In this document: piece by piece, positions 22,067 through 33,121 of the stretch
How the letters are laid out: each line of letters starts with the position of its first letter
Numbering within the stretch: position 1 is the first letter of the stretch
Origin: Clusia tigrina
Lineage: Eukaryota; Arthropoda; Insecta; Diptera; Clusiidae
Direction: 5' to 3'
Length of the DNA stretch: 64,000 nt
NCBI GenBank assembly: GCA_920105625.2
Contig: OV050030.1
Span: forward strand, 62,780,322-62,844,321
Made by a program: the position numbers and the translations under genes
Notes under the pieces: model-generated
Databases searched by the model: none
What the model was told of the DNA's origin: nothing
What the model saw: only the letters and a program-made list of their open reading frames with translations

Positions 22067-22900
22067 TTAGTTGGGGAACGTATTGGACATTTCTTTACCA
22101 AAGCATGGATTTTTATGGTGCCGAAACCTGCCATTATTTGCAATGTCAACAAACCGGTCTGAATTTGACATCTGTAAGCCAGTAAACCACTCTTTGCGTG
22201 AAGTCATGTGCTCTGTATTACCTGAGTCCGCGATATACACGTCACTATATGAAGGTGACATAACATCTGAAGTCGACACAATAAACGCATTTTATTACAA
22301 AAATTTCATTTTGATGCTCGCTTCCTTTCAGCGAATGACTTCTTGAATTTTAGCGATTTTTTATTGAACAATCCTTCTGCATCGCTTTTCTTTTTGAGTT
22401 GATCTTCTTCTAGTTATAGCTTTGCCATTAAATTTTCTATAGTTCTGCCTTCCTTTATGTTGTACCACACGGTTTTGAAATTTTGGTACCTTGGTGGCAA
22501 ACTACTTATAATTCGTATCATCTTGATGTTGCCGGATAACCTTTCTGCTTGTGCGTCTAAGTTCTGAGGATGACACCTTCGCCACATTTGTTGCACTTAT
22601 CTTCCTGCATTCGTAGCGAGAAATATTCTTCATAGAGGCACAAAATGTTTACTTCACTTTGTTTGTCGTGGATATTTCTCAACTTATTGTAGACTTCGTT
22701 CGAACTGGTACAGGAAAGCACATGGTTTGCTTGATCTTTTCCAATAGAAAAAATAATTTGCTTAACAGTAACTCTTCATCCACAAATCCATTTCTTCTTG
22801 GGAGACCGAATCATCGAATTTCGATATATCTTGTACTATTCTTAGTAATCCGTGGTCTTTTAACACCGCATCGTCATTGAACTTCCACAACCTGTAATTG
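22067..22900 (-). pseudogene. copia Gag and protease fragments
   Basis: The Gag part (about 22880-22414) includes DEELLLSKLFF-like sequence and the UBN2-type stretch KMIRIISSLPPRYQNFKTVW (near 22530-22470). The protease block YIADSGNTEHMTSRKEWF near 22230-22180 carries the DSG active site typical of copia. Stops separate the pieces. Confidence 0.75.
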
Positions 22901-23105
22901 CTGTTGTTTAATCGGTGGGGAAATATGGATGGATTTCTCCGAATTATTTTATTTAATTAATTAAGCAATATTAAAAAATATTAAAATATGTATGTACTTT
23001 TACTTTTACTTTATTGAACCTGTTGAACTAAAATACGAGCGAGTTCAATTAAATATACACGTTGCTTTATTAGCAAGGTTAAAAAGACGATTAGCAAAGA
23101 TGGGT

Positions 23106-23106
<1 letters not shown>

Positions 23107-23191
<85 letters not shown>

Positions 23192-23210
23192 GAGTATATA
23201 TATATATATA
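23107..23210. repeat. (TA)n microsatellite, about 104 bp
   Basis: A pure TA run with one CGAG interruption at 23191-23194. It abuts the provirus LTR at 23211. Errantivirus integrases prefer TATATA-like targets, so the tract is a plausible integration site. Confidence 0.95.
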
Positions 23211-23594
23211 AGTTAACGCAGTCGGAAGGACTGCGATTAAAAAAATATTTAAGCCGCAGCCAACAGCGGCATACTTACATATCCTTTAGCTGAATTAAAC
23301 ACACAATTGGATAATATTTAGATTTATTACAATTTAATTAAAATGTCTTCACAACTCCAAGTCCTACTTAAGACTAACTCTATTCATAACTTATAAATTC
23401 TAAGCTGGGCCTAAAACTGACTGCGTCAGGATTCCCTGGCCGCGGTACCGTTCCCACGCTGCAGCGGTATTGCACCGGATACGCGTGCAAGTATTCAGAC
23501 GCTACGTCAGCAGATTCGGTGCATTTACCTATGCTGCGCTCATGCTTGCTTGGGGACAGGTGTGAAGACAGGGGAGGCTACGGGCGTGTTAACT
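23211..23594 (-). repeat. 3' LTR of the provirus, complete, 384 bp
   Basis: It starts AGTTAACGCAGTC and ends GGCGTGTTAACT, so 7-bp inverted termini AGTTAAC/GTTAACT bound the LTR. The polypurine tract lies just inside (23595-23610). The outer flank is (TA)n. Confidence 0.93.
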
Positions 23595-23610
23595 CCTCCC
23601 CCTTAAATGT
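23595..23610 (-). other. Polypurine tract for plus-strand priming
   Basis: On the minus strand, AAGGGGGAGG lies immediately upstream of the 3' LTR. This purine run is the expected RNase H-resistant primer for plus-strand DNA synthesis. Confidence 0.8.
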
Positions 23611-25087
23611 CTGCGTCCCGCAGATCGACATGGGTCACCGCAGGAACTTCGTTGGTTTTTTTCGGAGAGGATTCGCCCTGCTTCATTGTTGCGCTTTGAT
23701 GCATGCCAGGGATTCGAATGTTCACCGTTATTCGTTTCCAGATTATGTAGCAGGCCGTGGCTAAGGTGAGTAACATTGCAGCTTCTATCGCAGTTGAAAC
23801 ATGGAATTTGTCACCGAGCTTGCTGAGACGATTGATATTTTCAAGGCTAAGGTCATGAACATACTCCAGGTTTAATTTAAGGCCCTCATTGGTTATGTTG
23901 CTCAGCACCGATGGTAAGGCTTGAAGGCTTCTGGTCTCCGTGCTGACGAAAGTTCTATTGCCAATTTGCACTGTTTCATTGTTGAGCTGTATGAGGAAGG
24001 AGCCTTCCAGGCGTCTTGATTATTTTCCGCCACGGACGGTTCCATTGAAGTTTGTTAGAAAAATTGTGTTTCCGTTAATCATCTCCACGACTTCATCACT
24101 ATCTGTTTCAAACTGGCATTTGGCATCGCCACCTTTCAGCAATCTTGGTAAACATCCTTCTTCGGGTAGCTTCTTTATCAGGCTCTCCTCACAAATTGTC
24201 GCGTTGTTGATAGAGAGGCAATCGCCAGTAATACCATAAGTTTCTTCAGTATTCATCAGCAATCTTTTGTACAGGACATCGACACGTTTGCCTCCTGACA
24301 AGGTGCTCCTTACCAGTATTAGTCGATATTTATCCGGCTTCACCTTTGGCACCGAGAGCACGTATACGAGCATAGTTCCATTCGTATATATAGATGGCTT
24401 GGCATATTCCATTGCTTCTACCAGATTTTGATAAGGTAACGCCTCTTCTCCAGAAATAACCTGCTCGGTTTCGGCCTGGTCTAAAAGATTGGTGTTCACG
24501 ATTCCAGTTTTTGCCATCTGACAAGCTCGGACTATTTCTGAAATTTGCTCTTTTAGGACGAGAACCTTGTTAGCCAACAAAATTTCGAGCTTCTCCGCAT
24601 TGAAGTTTTTATCAACGTCATTTGCAAAATCAACCACGTTGTTAACCCTCTTTATAGCTTCTTGCGTGGCGTTAAAGATTTTCCTGTTGATGGAAAGCTG
24701 GTTATTGTTGTTGTCGACCAATTGATTTTCGTTACGCAGAACACAATCCCAATCAGTGGCGTCAGGGGATCCTGCTACCCATTTCCACGCCGATCCAATC
24801 CAATTTATAGAGCGAGGTTTTCTCGATTTGGTACCCTGCAATTCGTTAAGACGCATTTTCGTCTGGCTGAGATGAAGTTCGATGATCGTCTTCATCGGAG
24901 TTGCCTCAAGCTCGCGTTGCACTACACCCATCAGTTCCAAAATAATTTCGTCGAATTGAGTGAGGTCTATGGTATGTAAGAGCTTGAAGTGACCATTGAT
25001 TATCCATCCACTTCCATGTTCGATTGTCACCAGCGGAGATTTGTAGTTGAAAACATTGAACCCGCAAGCGCAGGGAATTATAAGCAA
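23603..25087 (-). pseudogene. env: Errantivirus Env (baculovirus F-like fusion glycoprotein), one in-frame stop
   Basis: The N-terminal 355 codons (25087-24020) and the C-terminal part (to 23603) are in the same frame, separated by a TAA at 24020-24022 read on the minus strand. A furin-like RKPR site is at residues 89-92, followed by a fusion-peptide-like IGSAWKWVAG stretch. A transmembrane segment (AAMLLTLATACYIIW) lies near the C-terminus with a short tail. No signal peptide is obvious after the first Met at 25087. In gypsy, env mRNA is spliced and takes its start from upstream, and a possible acceptor AAAATAG precedes this ORF. The product acts at the membrane in the family; here it would be truncated before the membrane anchor. 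Confidence 0.85.
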
Positions 25088-25641
25088 TCTATTTTGACAA
25101 AAATTTCAAGTAAAAATTCACAATTTTCTCTTAATATAAAATAAAATAATCTAAAAAAAAAATCGTGGCTTCAGCGCTTAACTAACATTTGCCATTGTCG
25201 CGTATTCTTTTCCTGGAAGCTCTATGTCCTTGATTGCAGGAAAAACATGACTTATGCGAACAACTTTATTCATTTTGGAAAAATTCAAGTCACGAAAGGA
25301 CAGATAGCTTCCTCGAAAGAAGAGCGTTACAAGTACAGCATATCTTCAAGAACAAACTTTTAATATTTTCTTAACTTTTAACAATTCGATCTCTTTTTCT
25401 ATATCATATGTATAATCTACTTTTGTTCCAGAGAGATAGCTTCCGTATTTGGGAATTTTAATTTTCTTTTTGCAGTTTACAACTTACAAATTATTAAAAC
25501 AAATTTTTTCCTTATATTTAAATATTACTGTTATATTATATTTAAATAAAACAATTCTTTTTTCTTTTGTTTTTTGAATTAATTATATTTATCTTCGAGC
25601 CAGCGAAGGAAGGTGGAATTGGGTTGAAAAAAATCATTCTC
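25088..25641. other. Spacer between pol and env of the provirus
   Basis: AT-rich with no long open frame. On the minus strand, ATGGCAAATGTTAG (near 25190) could be an upstream start next to a splice donor, and TTTTTGTCAAAATAG sits just before the env frame as a possible acceptor. Both are inferences from the gypsy splicing model. Confidence 0.4.
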
Positions 25642-28600
25642 TTACAAATTTTTTACTTGAGCCTTATGGATCCTTTTCCCATCGTTCGTGGTTACTGTTA
25701 CCCTGTTATCCCTGCCTACAACCTCTTTTGTATAAAGTGGGCGTTGTTTTGCCTTAATTTGTTTGTTCCTCACATACACTACGTCCCCCTGTGCATACTT
25801 CTTAGGGTCCTGCCTTTTTTCATTCAATCGGATATTTCGTGATTCCTGATTCTTCTCCATCCGATTCCTCACTTCGCTAAAAATTTTGTTTTGAAAATTT
25901 GCTAACTCCTGATAATTTATTCTTTGTACCCTATTGAAAAATATATCGCTCGGTTTGTACTTAGTTATGGAATGAATTGTATTGTTATATCGATCGGTAG
26001 CTATGTACAACAATTCCTTTGGGGATGTGTTGGGTATCTCTCTCTGTAAACACCGGTATATTTCAATAACGGTGGAGTGAAGTCTTTCGACCTGCCCATT
26101 CACTTCGCTCCGTTGAATAGGAGTTTGATAAAGTCTAATTCCTAACCCTCTAACATAGTTAGAGACTAAAGGACTGACGAAGCCCCTTTCGTTATCAGTA
26201 ACTATAATCTGTGGGACTGTAAAATAGTGAATAATTTTTGCTAATTTTTTACGTAAAAGTACAGCGGACTTATTCTTTATGTGGAAGAATTTTGCAAATT
26301 TAGAGAATTTGTCTATGCAGCTGAGAAATTTTTCCCCACTAATCTCGAAGATATCGATGTGTAAAATATCGCAAGGATGTTTTGGGATAGGAGCATCCTT
26401 TAGTTTTGGGATGAAAGGATGCCTATCATATTTGTTTACCCGGCACACTTCGCAAGCTTTCGTGAAATGTCTTATCAAGCTTGCCATCCTGGGGAAATAG
26501 TATCGTTCCAAAATTTGTCCTTTATTCTCCACAGGATTCCTGTGGGCTCTCCTGTGCTCTTCCTCAATTATTCTGCAAATTCTTTCTTCATTCGCGACAT
26601 CCTCTACTAATCTCTGCGTTATTCTAATCTTATAATAAAGGAAATGTTCGAGATACACTTCTTGGAGAAGCTGCAGCCTATTTTCGGGAATTTTAATACC
26701 GTTAATTACCGCTGGGTTCAACCGTTCTTTCAATACTCTTATTAGCGCGTCGCGGACAATGCTGTCTAAGGTCACATAGTGGCGGGTGTACCCATCGTGA
26801 GGATTTTCGACACTAAAAAGTTCTCGTCCTTCCCTGATCACAATCTGATTCCTAAATACGTTCAGGGGTGCTTCAACGTGAATGATAAGGTCGGAAGCAT
26901 CTTGTTCGGCACTGTGAACAGTTTCAATTTCGCTAGCAGTTTCAGTAGTGGAGCCTCTAGCGACTGTCATAGTTCTTGATGTGTCAGTTGCTCCTTCACT
27001 AGCAGTTTCTGTAGTCGTGTCGTCACCATTCTCAACAGCCATCACGTTGAGTCCTCCTTGGTCTTCCATTCGACATTTCATCCTTGATAAGGCATCAGCC
27101 ACATAGTTTGATTTACCAGGAGTGTAAATCAACTCGTGGTTGTATTCCTCTATACGTGCCTTCCATCTTTTTAATTTGGCATTGTGATTGCGATTTCCGA
27201 GCGCGAACGTGAGGGGTTGATGGTCAGTGTAAATTTTAATGTTTCTTGCCCCATACAAGTAGGAACGTAGGTTGTCCAATGCCCACACAATGGCTAACAT
27301 TTCCTTCTCATTGGTGGCATAATTTTCCTCCGTCTTGCTTAATGAGCGGGAAATGTACGCAATTGGCTTATCCTTGCCAACCTCACCTTGGGACAGCACG
27401 GCTCCTATTGCAAAATCTGATGCATCTGTGGTTAAATTAAAGGGTTTCTGGAAATTTGGGAAAGCTAAAATATCAGAGGAAACAAGGAGTTCTTTTAGAT
27501 CAGCAAACGCTTTCAAGGCGACAGAATCAAGCTCAATCGTCACTTTCTTCGACTGATTGGCCTTTACTTGAGCGTTTTCTCCACGTGTTAAATTAGTCAA
27601 AGGTTTGGCTACTTTGGCATAGTCCTGAATGAATTTTCGATAGTAAGACGTCATTCCCAGGAAACGCTTTAAATCCTTTAACGTACTCGGCGGTTCTAGA
27701 CCTTGAATTGCACTCACTTTTTTTGTGTCAGGTTTAATACCATAGGGTGTGATAACATATCCAAGGAATTCTACACTAGTTTTCATGAATTGGGTCTTTT
27801 CCAGATTGACTTTTAAGTTTGCCCTCAACAATGTTGCAAAAATTGTGCCAACGTTCTTTAGGTGCTCCTCTTCATTTTTTCCAAAGACGATTATGTCATC
27901 AATGTATACATAGCAAATTTTCCCTATGTACTCCTTGAGCACATCATCTATCATTCGTTGGAAAATGGCAGGAGCATTCTTTAGACCAAACGGAAGCCTC
28001 AAAAATTCGTATTTTCCGTTCATTGTTGAGAACGCTGTTCTCGGTATATCAGACTCCTTCATCGGAACTTGATGAAATCCGGAAGTCAAGTCAATCGTAG
28101 TAAAGTACTTTGCAGAACCTAGGCTTGCAAGTGTAGAATTTATATCGGGGATCGGGTAGGTATCAGGTACGGTTACAGCGTTCAAACGCTTGAAATCTAT
28201 TACCATCCTATATTGTTTCTCGCCTGAGGGCTTTGGTTTTTTGGGGACTACCCAGATTGGGGAATTGTAGGGACTTTTTGATGGACGTATGACGCCTTCC
28301 TCAAGCAATTCCTCAATCTGCCTCTCAACTTCCTCCCTCATGCAGGCAGGATAGGGATAGCTTTTTGTGTAAATCGCCTCCTTAGTAGTAGTCCTGATTT
28401 CTGCCTTCACGATAGTATTAACGATTTCCTTATTGCTTATTGGGTCAAAAAGTTGCATATGGTCTTCGATTATCTTGCGGAGTCTTTCTTGGGTATTCTT
28501 AGAAAGGTTACTGTCTAAAATTTGATTAATTTGCTTGGATACTTTTTCTTGAAGAGGAATTTTTATATTTGGTTTAAGGGTCAGAACGTTTTTTTTTCGG

Positions 28601-28944
28601 TCTATTACTGCCTCTAATTCCTTTAGGGTATCATCGCCAATGATGCCATCAAAGGATTCGAGACCTGGCAGTACGTAGAATTTTAACAAGGTATTATTAC
28701 CTACGCGCTCAAAAAATCTACCACTAACTTCTTCGCTGATTTGAATGCGTCCACCGGCTGAATTTACAAAAAAGGATTTTGCAAGCTTTTTGCTATTTAG
28801 GGAAAGAGATTCGTTTATAAAATTTTTGTTCGCACCTGTGTCTACCAAGAATTTCAACACAGTGCCCTGGCTATCCACGTACTCTATGTAAGGTACGCTG
28901 GATAGGCTCCTGTCATAAAATTCACCTGATCCTCGGAATTCTCC
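25642..28944 (-). CDS. pol: Errantivirus Pol polyprotein (protease, RT, RNase H, integrase), intact
   Basis: The open frame has 1,078 codons after the first GTG at 28878 and stays open up to 28944, overlapping the end of gag by 61 bases in the -1 frame. Pol is therefore probably made by -1 frameshifting; a TTTT run at about 28918-28921 is a candidate slip site. Residues are counted from 28878. Protease: LVDTGANKNF (Asp 13). RT: TIDLTSGFHQ (263) and YVYIDDIIVFG (325-328). RNase H: TTDASDFAIG (485). Integrase: zinc finger H775, H779, C809, C812, then catalytic D842, D895 and E931 with DD35E spacing. All catalytic residues are present. A Ser/Thr-rich stretch (about 620-650) separates RNase H from integrase. 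Confidence 0.95.
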   Translation of the reverse strand, partial: GEFRGSGEFYDRSLSSVPYIEYVDSQGTVLKFLVDTGANKNFINESLSLNSKKLAKSFFVNSAGGRIQISEEVSGRFFERVGNNTLLKFYVLPGLESFDGIIGDDTLKELEAVIDRKKNVLTLKPNIKIPLQEKVSKQINQILDSNLSKNTQERLRKIIEDHMQLFDPISNKEIVNTIVKAEIRTTTKEAIYTKSYPYPACMREEVERQIEELLEEGVIRPSKSPYNSPIWVVPKKPKPSGEKQYRMVIDFKRLNAVTVPDTYPIPDINSTLASLGSAKYFTTIDLTSGFHQVPMKESDIPRTAFSTMNGKYEFLRLPFGLKNAPAIFQRMIDDVLKEYIGKICYVYIDDIIVFGKNEEEHLKNVGTIFATLLRANLKVNLEKTQFMKTSVEFLGYVITPYGIKPDTKKVSAIQGLEPPSTLKDLKRFLGMTSYYRKFIQDYAKVAKPLTNLTRGENAQVKANQSKKVTIELDSVALKAFADLKELLVSSDILAFPNFQKPFNLTTDASDFAIGAVLSQGEVGKDKPIAYISRSLSKTEENYATNEKEMLAIVWALDNLRSYLYGARNIKIYTDHQPLTFALGNRNHNAKLKRWKARIEEYNHELIYTPGKSNYVADALSRMKCRMEDQGGLNVMAVENGDDTTTETASEGATDTSRTMTVARGSTTETASEIETVHSAEQDASDLIIHVEAPLNVFRNQIVIREGRELFSVENPHDGYTRHYVTLDSIVRDALIRVLKERLNPAVINGIKIPENRLQLLQEVYLEHFLYYKIRITQRLVEDVANEERICRIIEEEHRRAHRNPVENKGQILERYYFPRMASLIRHFTKACEVCRVNKYDRHPFIPKLKDAPIPKHPCDILHIDIFEISGEKFLSCIDKFSKFAKFFHIKNKSAVLLRKKLAKIIHYFTVPQIIVTDNERGFVSPLVSNYVRGLGIRLYQTPIQRSEVNGQVERLHSTVIEIYRCLQREIPNTSPKELLYIATDRYNNTIHSITKYKPSDIFFNRVQRINYQELANFQNKIFSEVRNRMEKNQESRNIRLNEKRQDPKKYAQGDVVYVRNKQIKAKQRPLYTKEVVGRDNRVTVTTNDGKRIHKAQVKNL

Positions 28945-30053
28945 TCAGCCAAATTCGCATAGTCCTCATTCACAGTTTCCATATGGAACATCCTCTGCTG
29001 TTTTTGGCGGAAGTTGTGTGAGCCGGATTTCCGTTTGAATGGAAATCCTTGTTGAGGTCTGTTTGAGAAGCTCGCCCGACGCGTCTGTATAGAAGGGTCC
29101 ACCTCCATTTTTACCACTGGCCTTGTTTCTTCAGTCCTTTGAGCGAAATGCCGATTCTGGAAGGAACCACTCTGCGGCCTATATCCAAACTTATTTTTGT
29201 TTCCAACAGGTGAGAAATTGTTAAACTTCGAGAACGACGGACGAGGATTACTGTCCTTATTCATTTCGTTTACCGGAACAGTCACCGAGGTCCTATTTAT
29301 ACCACCGTGCACAGGATGGCTCCTAAAATTCAAATTCTGAATGTCTAGACAAGCTGTGTAGGCTTCGGGTAGTGATCTTGGTCTTTGGACAATAATCATG
29401 CGGGAAAGATCGCCACTCAATCCCCTTACAAAAACATCCAGCGCTCTATTTCTGTAGGTTTCTATCAGCGCATCTACGGTTTCGGCAGAATAGTTTTCGG
29501 TTTTAAATTTATTTATAATTAAGGAAAATTGGTGGTTGACACGAGCATAAAACTCGTCCAACTTCAAGTTACCCTGAGTTAGCTGACCCAGCTGATGCTC
29601 GAGGGTACGGATGTCCCTTTTATCAGCGTAGTGAAGCGACAGGCAACCTTTTATTCCTGCCCAGTCGACTTCCGAAATATTGTGGGATATTAAAGCAGAA
29701 TCAGCGTTACCCCTAACCTTTCCCCTAATGCTCTTGAGGATTGCCCTATAAATTGGCTTCGTCCGGACGATCTTGTAGTCGTCTAAGATTCCCTCAACTG
29801 ATGTCACCCAGGACACGTATTGGGCTGGGTTTCCCTCGAATGCCTGGAGGTCCCTAACTGAGTCTGGCAACCTGCCTATTTCCCTCAAATCTTCCTCACT
29901 CACTGGCCCACATAACGGGATCTCAGCTGGGGTCACGGTAAGTGCATTCATTTGTTCCAGTTGACGAATGCGGTTTTCCGCCTTCTTCAACTCGACCATT
30001 AGTGCACCCACAGAGCCAGTCAGCTCGGTAACCGAACGGGTCAAGGAATCCAT
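28884..30053 (-). CDS. gag: Errantivirus Gag, intact, 389 residues
   Basis: The structural protein that packages element RNA. It starts MDSLTRSVTELTGSVGAL, with a heptad-like first 35 residues (VELKKAENRIRQLEQM) that look coiled-coil. The central part matches the gypsy-group capsid region (YVSWVTSVEGIL; DEFYARVNHQFSLIINK; RNRALDVFVRGLSGDLSRMI). There is no CCHC zinc knuckle; the C-terminal third is basic and Arg/Asn/Gln-rich (SGSFQNRHFAQRTEE; KRKSGSHNFRQKQQ), as is usual for errantivirus Gag. The ATG at 30053 is the first in frame after the leader. Confidence 0.9.
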   Translation of the reverse strand: MDSLTRSVTELTGSVGALMVELKKAENRIRQLEQMNALTVTPAEIPLCGPVSEEDLREIGRLPDSVRDLQAFEGNPAQYVSWVTSVEGILDDYKIVRTKPIYRAILKSIRGKVRGNADSALISHNISEVDWAGIKGCLSLHYADKRDIRTLEHQLGQLTQGNLKLDEFYARVNHQFSLIINKFKTENYSAETVDALIETYRNRALDVFVRGLSGDLSRMIIVQRPRSLPEAYTACLDIQNLNFRSHPVHGGINRTSVTVPVNEMNKDSNPRPSFSKFNNFSPVGNKNKFGYRPQSGSFQNRHFAQRTEETRPVVKMEVDPSIQTRRASFSNRPQQGFPFKRKSGSHNFRQKQQRMFHMETVNEDYANLAEENSEDQVNFMTGAYPAYLT

Positions 30054-30668
30054 AATAAAAATTTTTGACTCACCAAATTCGTTTTCCTTGTTTTTTTTTT
30101 AAAAATTTTCCCTTACTCCTTCCTTCGCTGCTTTCCTTTGTCGCTTTTAGCTTGAGTTCGCTGAGCTGATGCCGCAATTTCCTTATATATTTTTTTGGAC
30201 TCACAGGCAGATCGATTGCATTGGTTATGTTATTGCTGAAATGTAAAATGTTTTAGTATATCATAAAATAACATTCAAAAATTCTTGACATAATGTGTGG
30301 CTTAGGTCAAGGAAGGGACGCGGGAACCCTTTTTAGTCGTCCGTAATCGGATTACGGGCAACCGACTCAGGACACTTCCTTCACGCGGTGCTAGGCATTC
30401 AACGCAACTTCACATTTTGCTGCCATGGCCAGTAGCGACAAGTATCTGACCATTTGGCGGCTGTTACTATGCAATACCGATACCGTTGACCATGACCAGT
30501 CGACAATGCGCTGCCTTGATCAGGAAATGATTGTCGTGTTCCCATGTGAACGACAACGTGCACCCAGATAGGGCGTATCCGATCATTCATGGACAGGCGT
30601 TGCAAAATAACATCAGCACAGCAGCTTATTGCTTTGCGTATTTTACGCTTTGAAATGCAGTTTTATAA

Positions 30669-30732
30669 ATCTTGGCAAGGAGTCGAACCTTGTGCTACAA
30701 TTAATTAAAGCACCCACCAGTTCGCCAAAGAT
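30669..30732 (-). other. tRNA-like structured module 1 in the provirus leader
   Basis: On the minus strand, ATCTTTGGC...GCCAAGAT forms an outer stem. A 5-bp T-arm-like stem CAAGG/CCTTG encloses a 7-base loop TTCGACT, so the B-box GGTTCGACTCC is perfect. A middle stem GTGCT/AGCAC encloses a 12-base loop. An A-box-like TGGCGAACTGG is present. The anticodon loop is too long for a functional tRNA, so this is tRNA-like, not a called tRNA gene. Confidence 0.55.
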
Positions 30733-30806
30733 TATAAATTTAAATTTTTCCGACAATTTGTCGCCTTCGTTTTTAATATTACTTTCGTAAAATATTACTT
30801 TCGTAA

Positions 30807-30866
30807 AATTGGCAAGGGGTTGAACCTTGTGTCGCCCACAATCGAGGACACCCAGCAATTTGCCAA
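30807..30866 (-). other. tRNA-like structured module 2 in the provirus leader
   Basis: A diverged copy of module 1, about 135 bases away. Outer stem TTGGC/GCCAA; T-arm CAAGG/CCTTG with loop TTCAACC; middle stem GTGTC/GACAC. The middle stem differs from module 1 at paired positions (GTGCT/AGCAC against GTGTC/GACAC), so pairing is kept while sequence changes. Confidence 0.55.
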
Positions 30867-31067
30867 ATACATTTTACAATTTCACCATTTTTATATATTA
30901 AAATATAATTTTTCATTTTATAGGTGTACACTATGTGCGTACCCCGTGACCCGATTATGCACATCATGGTGAATATTATATTTCAATTAAGGAACTTCTG
31001 TCCCATTTTCAATCATCGCTCTTAAGCGAATTTTGAATGAAAAATAAAAGTAAAGTAAAATTCTTTA

Positions 31068-31308
31068 TATTAGGTCTGAGGGTCTTCGGGGTCACAGAAC
31101 CTTTTTCTATTGTTATATCCTGGAGGGTCCCTTGGGAATCTCAGGATGGAGACGTAAGGATTTATTTGTTTTAATTTGAATCAATAATTTCTTCATATTA
31201 GGTCTGAGGATCTTCGGGGTCACAGAACCTTTTTCTTTTGTTATATCCTGGAGGGTCCCTTGGGAATCTCAGGATGGAGACGTAAGGATTTATTTGTTTT
31301 AATTTTTA
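31068..31308. repeat. 128-bp-period tandem duplication in the provirus leader
   Basis: Two nearly identical copies share GGTCTTCGGGGTCACAGAAC (or GATCTTC) and GTTATATCCTGGAGGGTCCC, ending GACGTAAGGATTTATTTG. The offset from GGTCTGAG at 31073 to 31201 is 128 bases. Very few differences, so it is recent. Confidence 0.9.
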
Positions 31309-31513
31309 TATCACCATGTTCACACAATACCCTTCAAGGGCCACTATATTTGCATCGGAAGGCTTTGGTTTACTTTCCACTTTTCAATCTTAGTTCACTT
31401 TTACATTGCCAGGAGGGTCCCCCCGAAGGTGGTGAATCGCTGAGCAATTTTTCTCACATTTGTTATAGTTTTATAATAAGCCTTCCGATTTTTGGGGAGC
31501 CCGTTCCTTTAGC

Positions 31514-31532
31514 GGGTCCCTGCTCGGGCGCC
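31514..31532 (-). other. Primer-binding site, tRNA-Lys type
   Basis: On the minus strand, the 5' LTR end AACT is followed by GGCGCCCGAGCAGGGACC. This matches the 3' end complement of metazoan tRNA-Lys(UUU), TGGCGCCCGAACAGGGAC, with one A-to-G change that still allows G-U pairing. Confidence 0.8.
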
Positions 31533-32925
<1,393 letters not shown>

Positions 32926-33121
32926 TATATATATAATCGTATTTATATATTTATTTATTTTTTTATATTAATTTTTTTTCAATTTTAATATTCATTGCAA
33001 TTTGTATTAAATACAATGAACAATATTCTTATTTGAAACATAAATAACAATAACTAAATATCAAGATAACATTTATGGAGTGCACCCAGTGGTGCAACCA
33101 TTTCTTAATTGTAGTTATTTA

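Larger units (their letters stand above)
20449..22930 (-). mobile_element. Ty1/copia-type LTR retrotransposon remnant, no LTRs found
   Basis: Read on the minus strand, the order is Gag, protease, integrase, RT, as in copia. It is cut off inside RT at 20449 and degraded upstream of about 22900. Neither LTR is recognisable, and each domain sits in a different frame, so this is an old truncated copy. Confidence 0.85.
30054..31532 (-). other. Long 5' leader of the provirus (about 1.48 kb)
   Basis: Untranslated region between the primer site and gag. It contains a 128-bp-period tandem duplication (about 31068-31308), two tRNA-like inverted-repeat modules (30669-30732 and 30807-30866) and no long open frame. 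Leaders of gypsy-group elements often carry regulatory or internal-initiation elements; no such activity can be read from this sequence directly. Confidence 0.7.

Noticed and set aside
24662..24979. Plus-strand frames inside env, pol and gag
   Set aside because: They lie opposite long conserved minus-strand coding and have no recognisable domains.
30669..30732. A functional tRNA gene
   Set aside because: The T-arm and B-box are good, but the anticodon loop is 12 bases and the acceptor stem has a bulge. It is called tRNA-like only.
30900..31532. A Su(Hw)-type insulator in the provirus leader, as in gypsy
   Set aside because: I saw only an isolated TGCATA-like word, not the clustered binding sites of the gypsy insulator.
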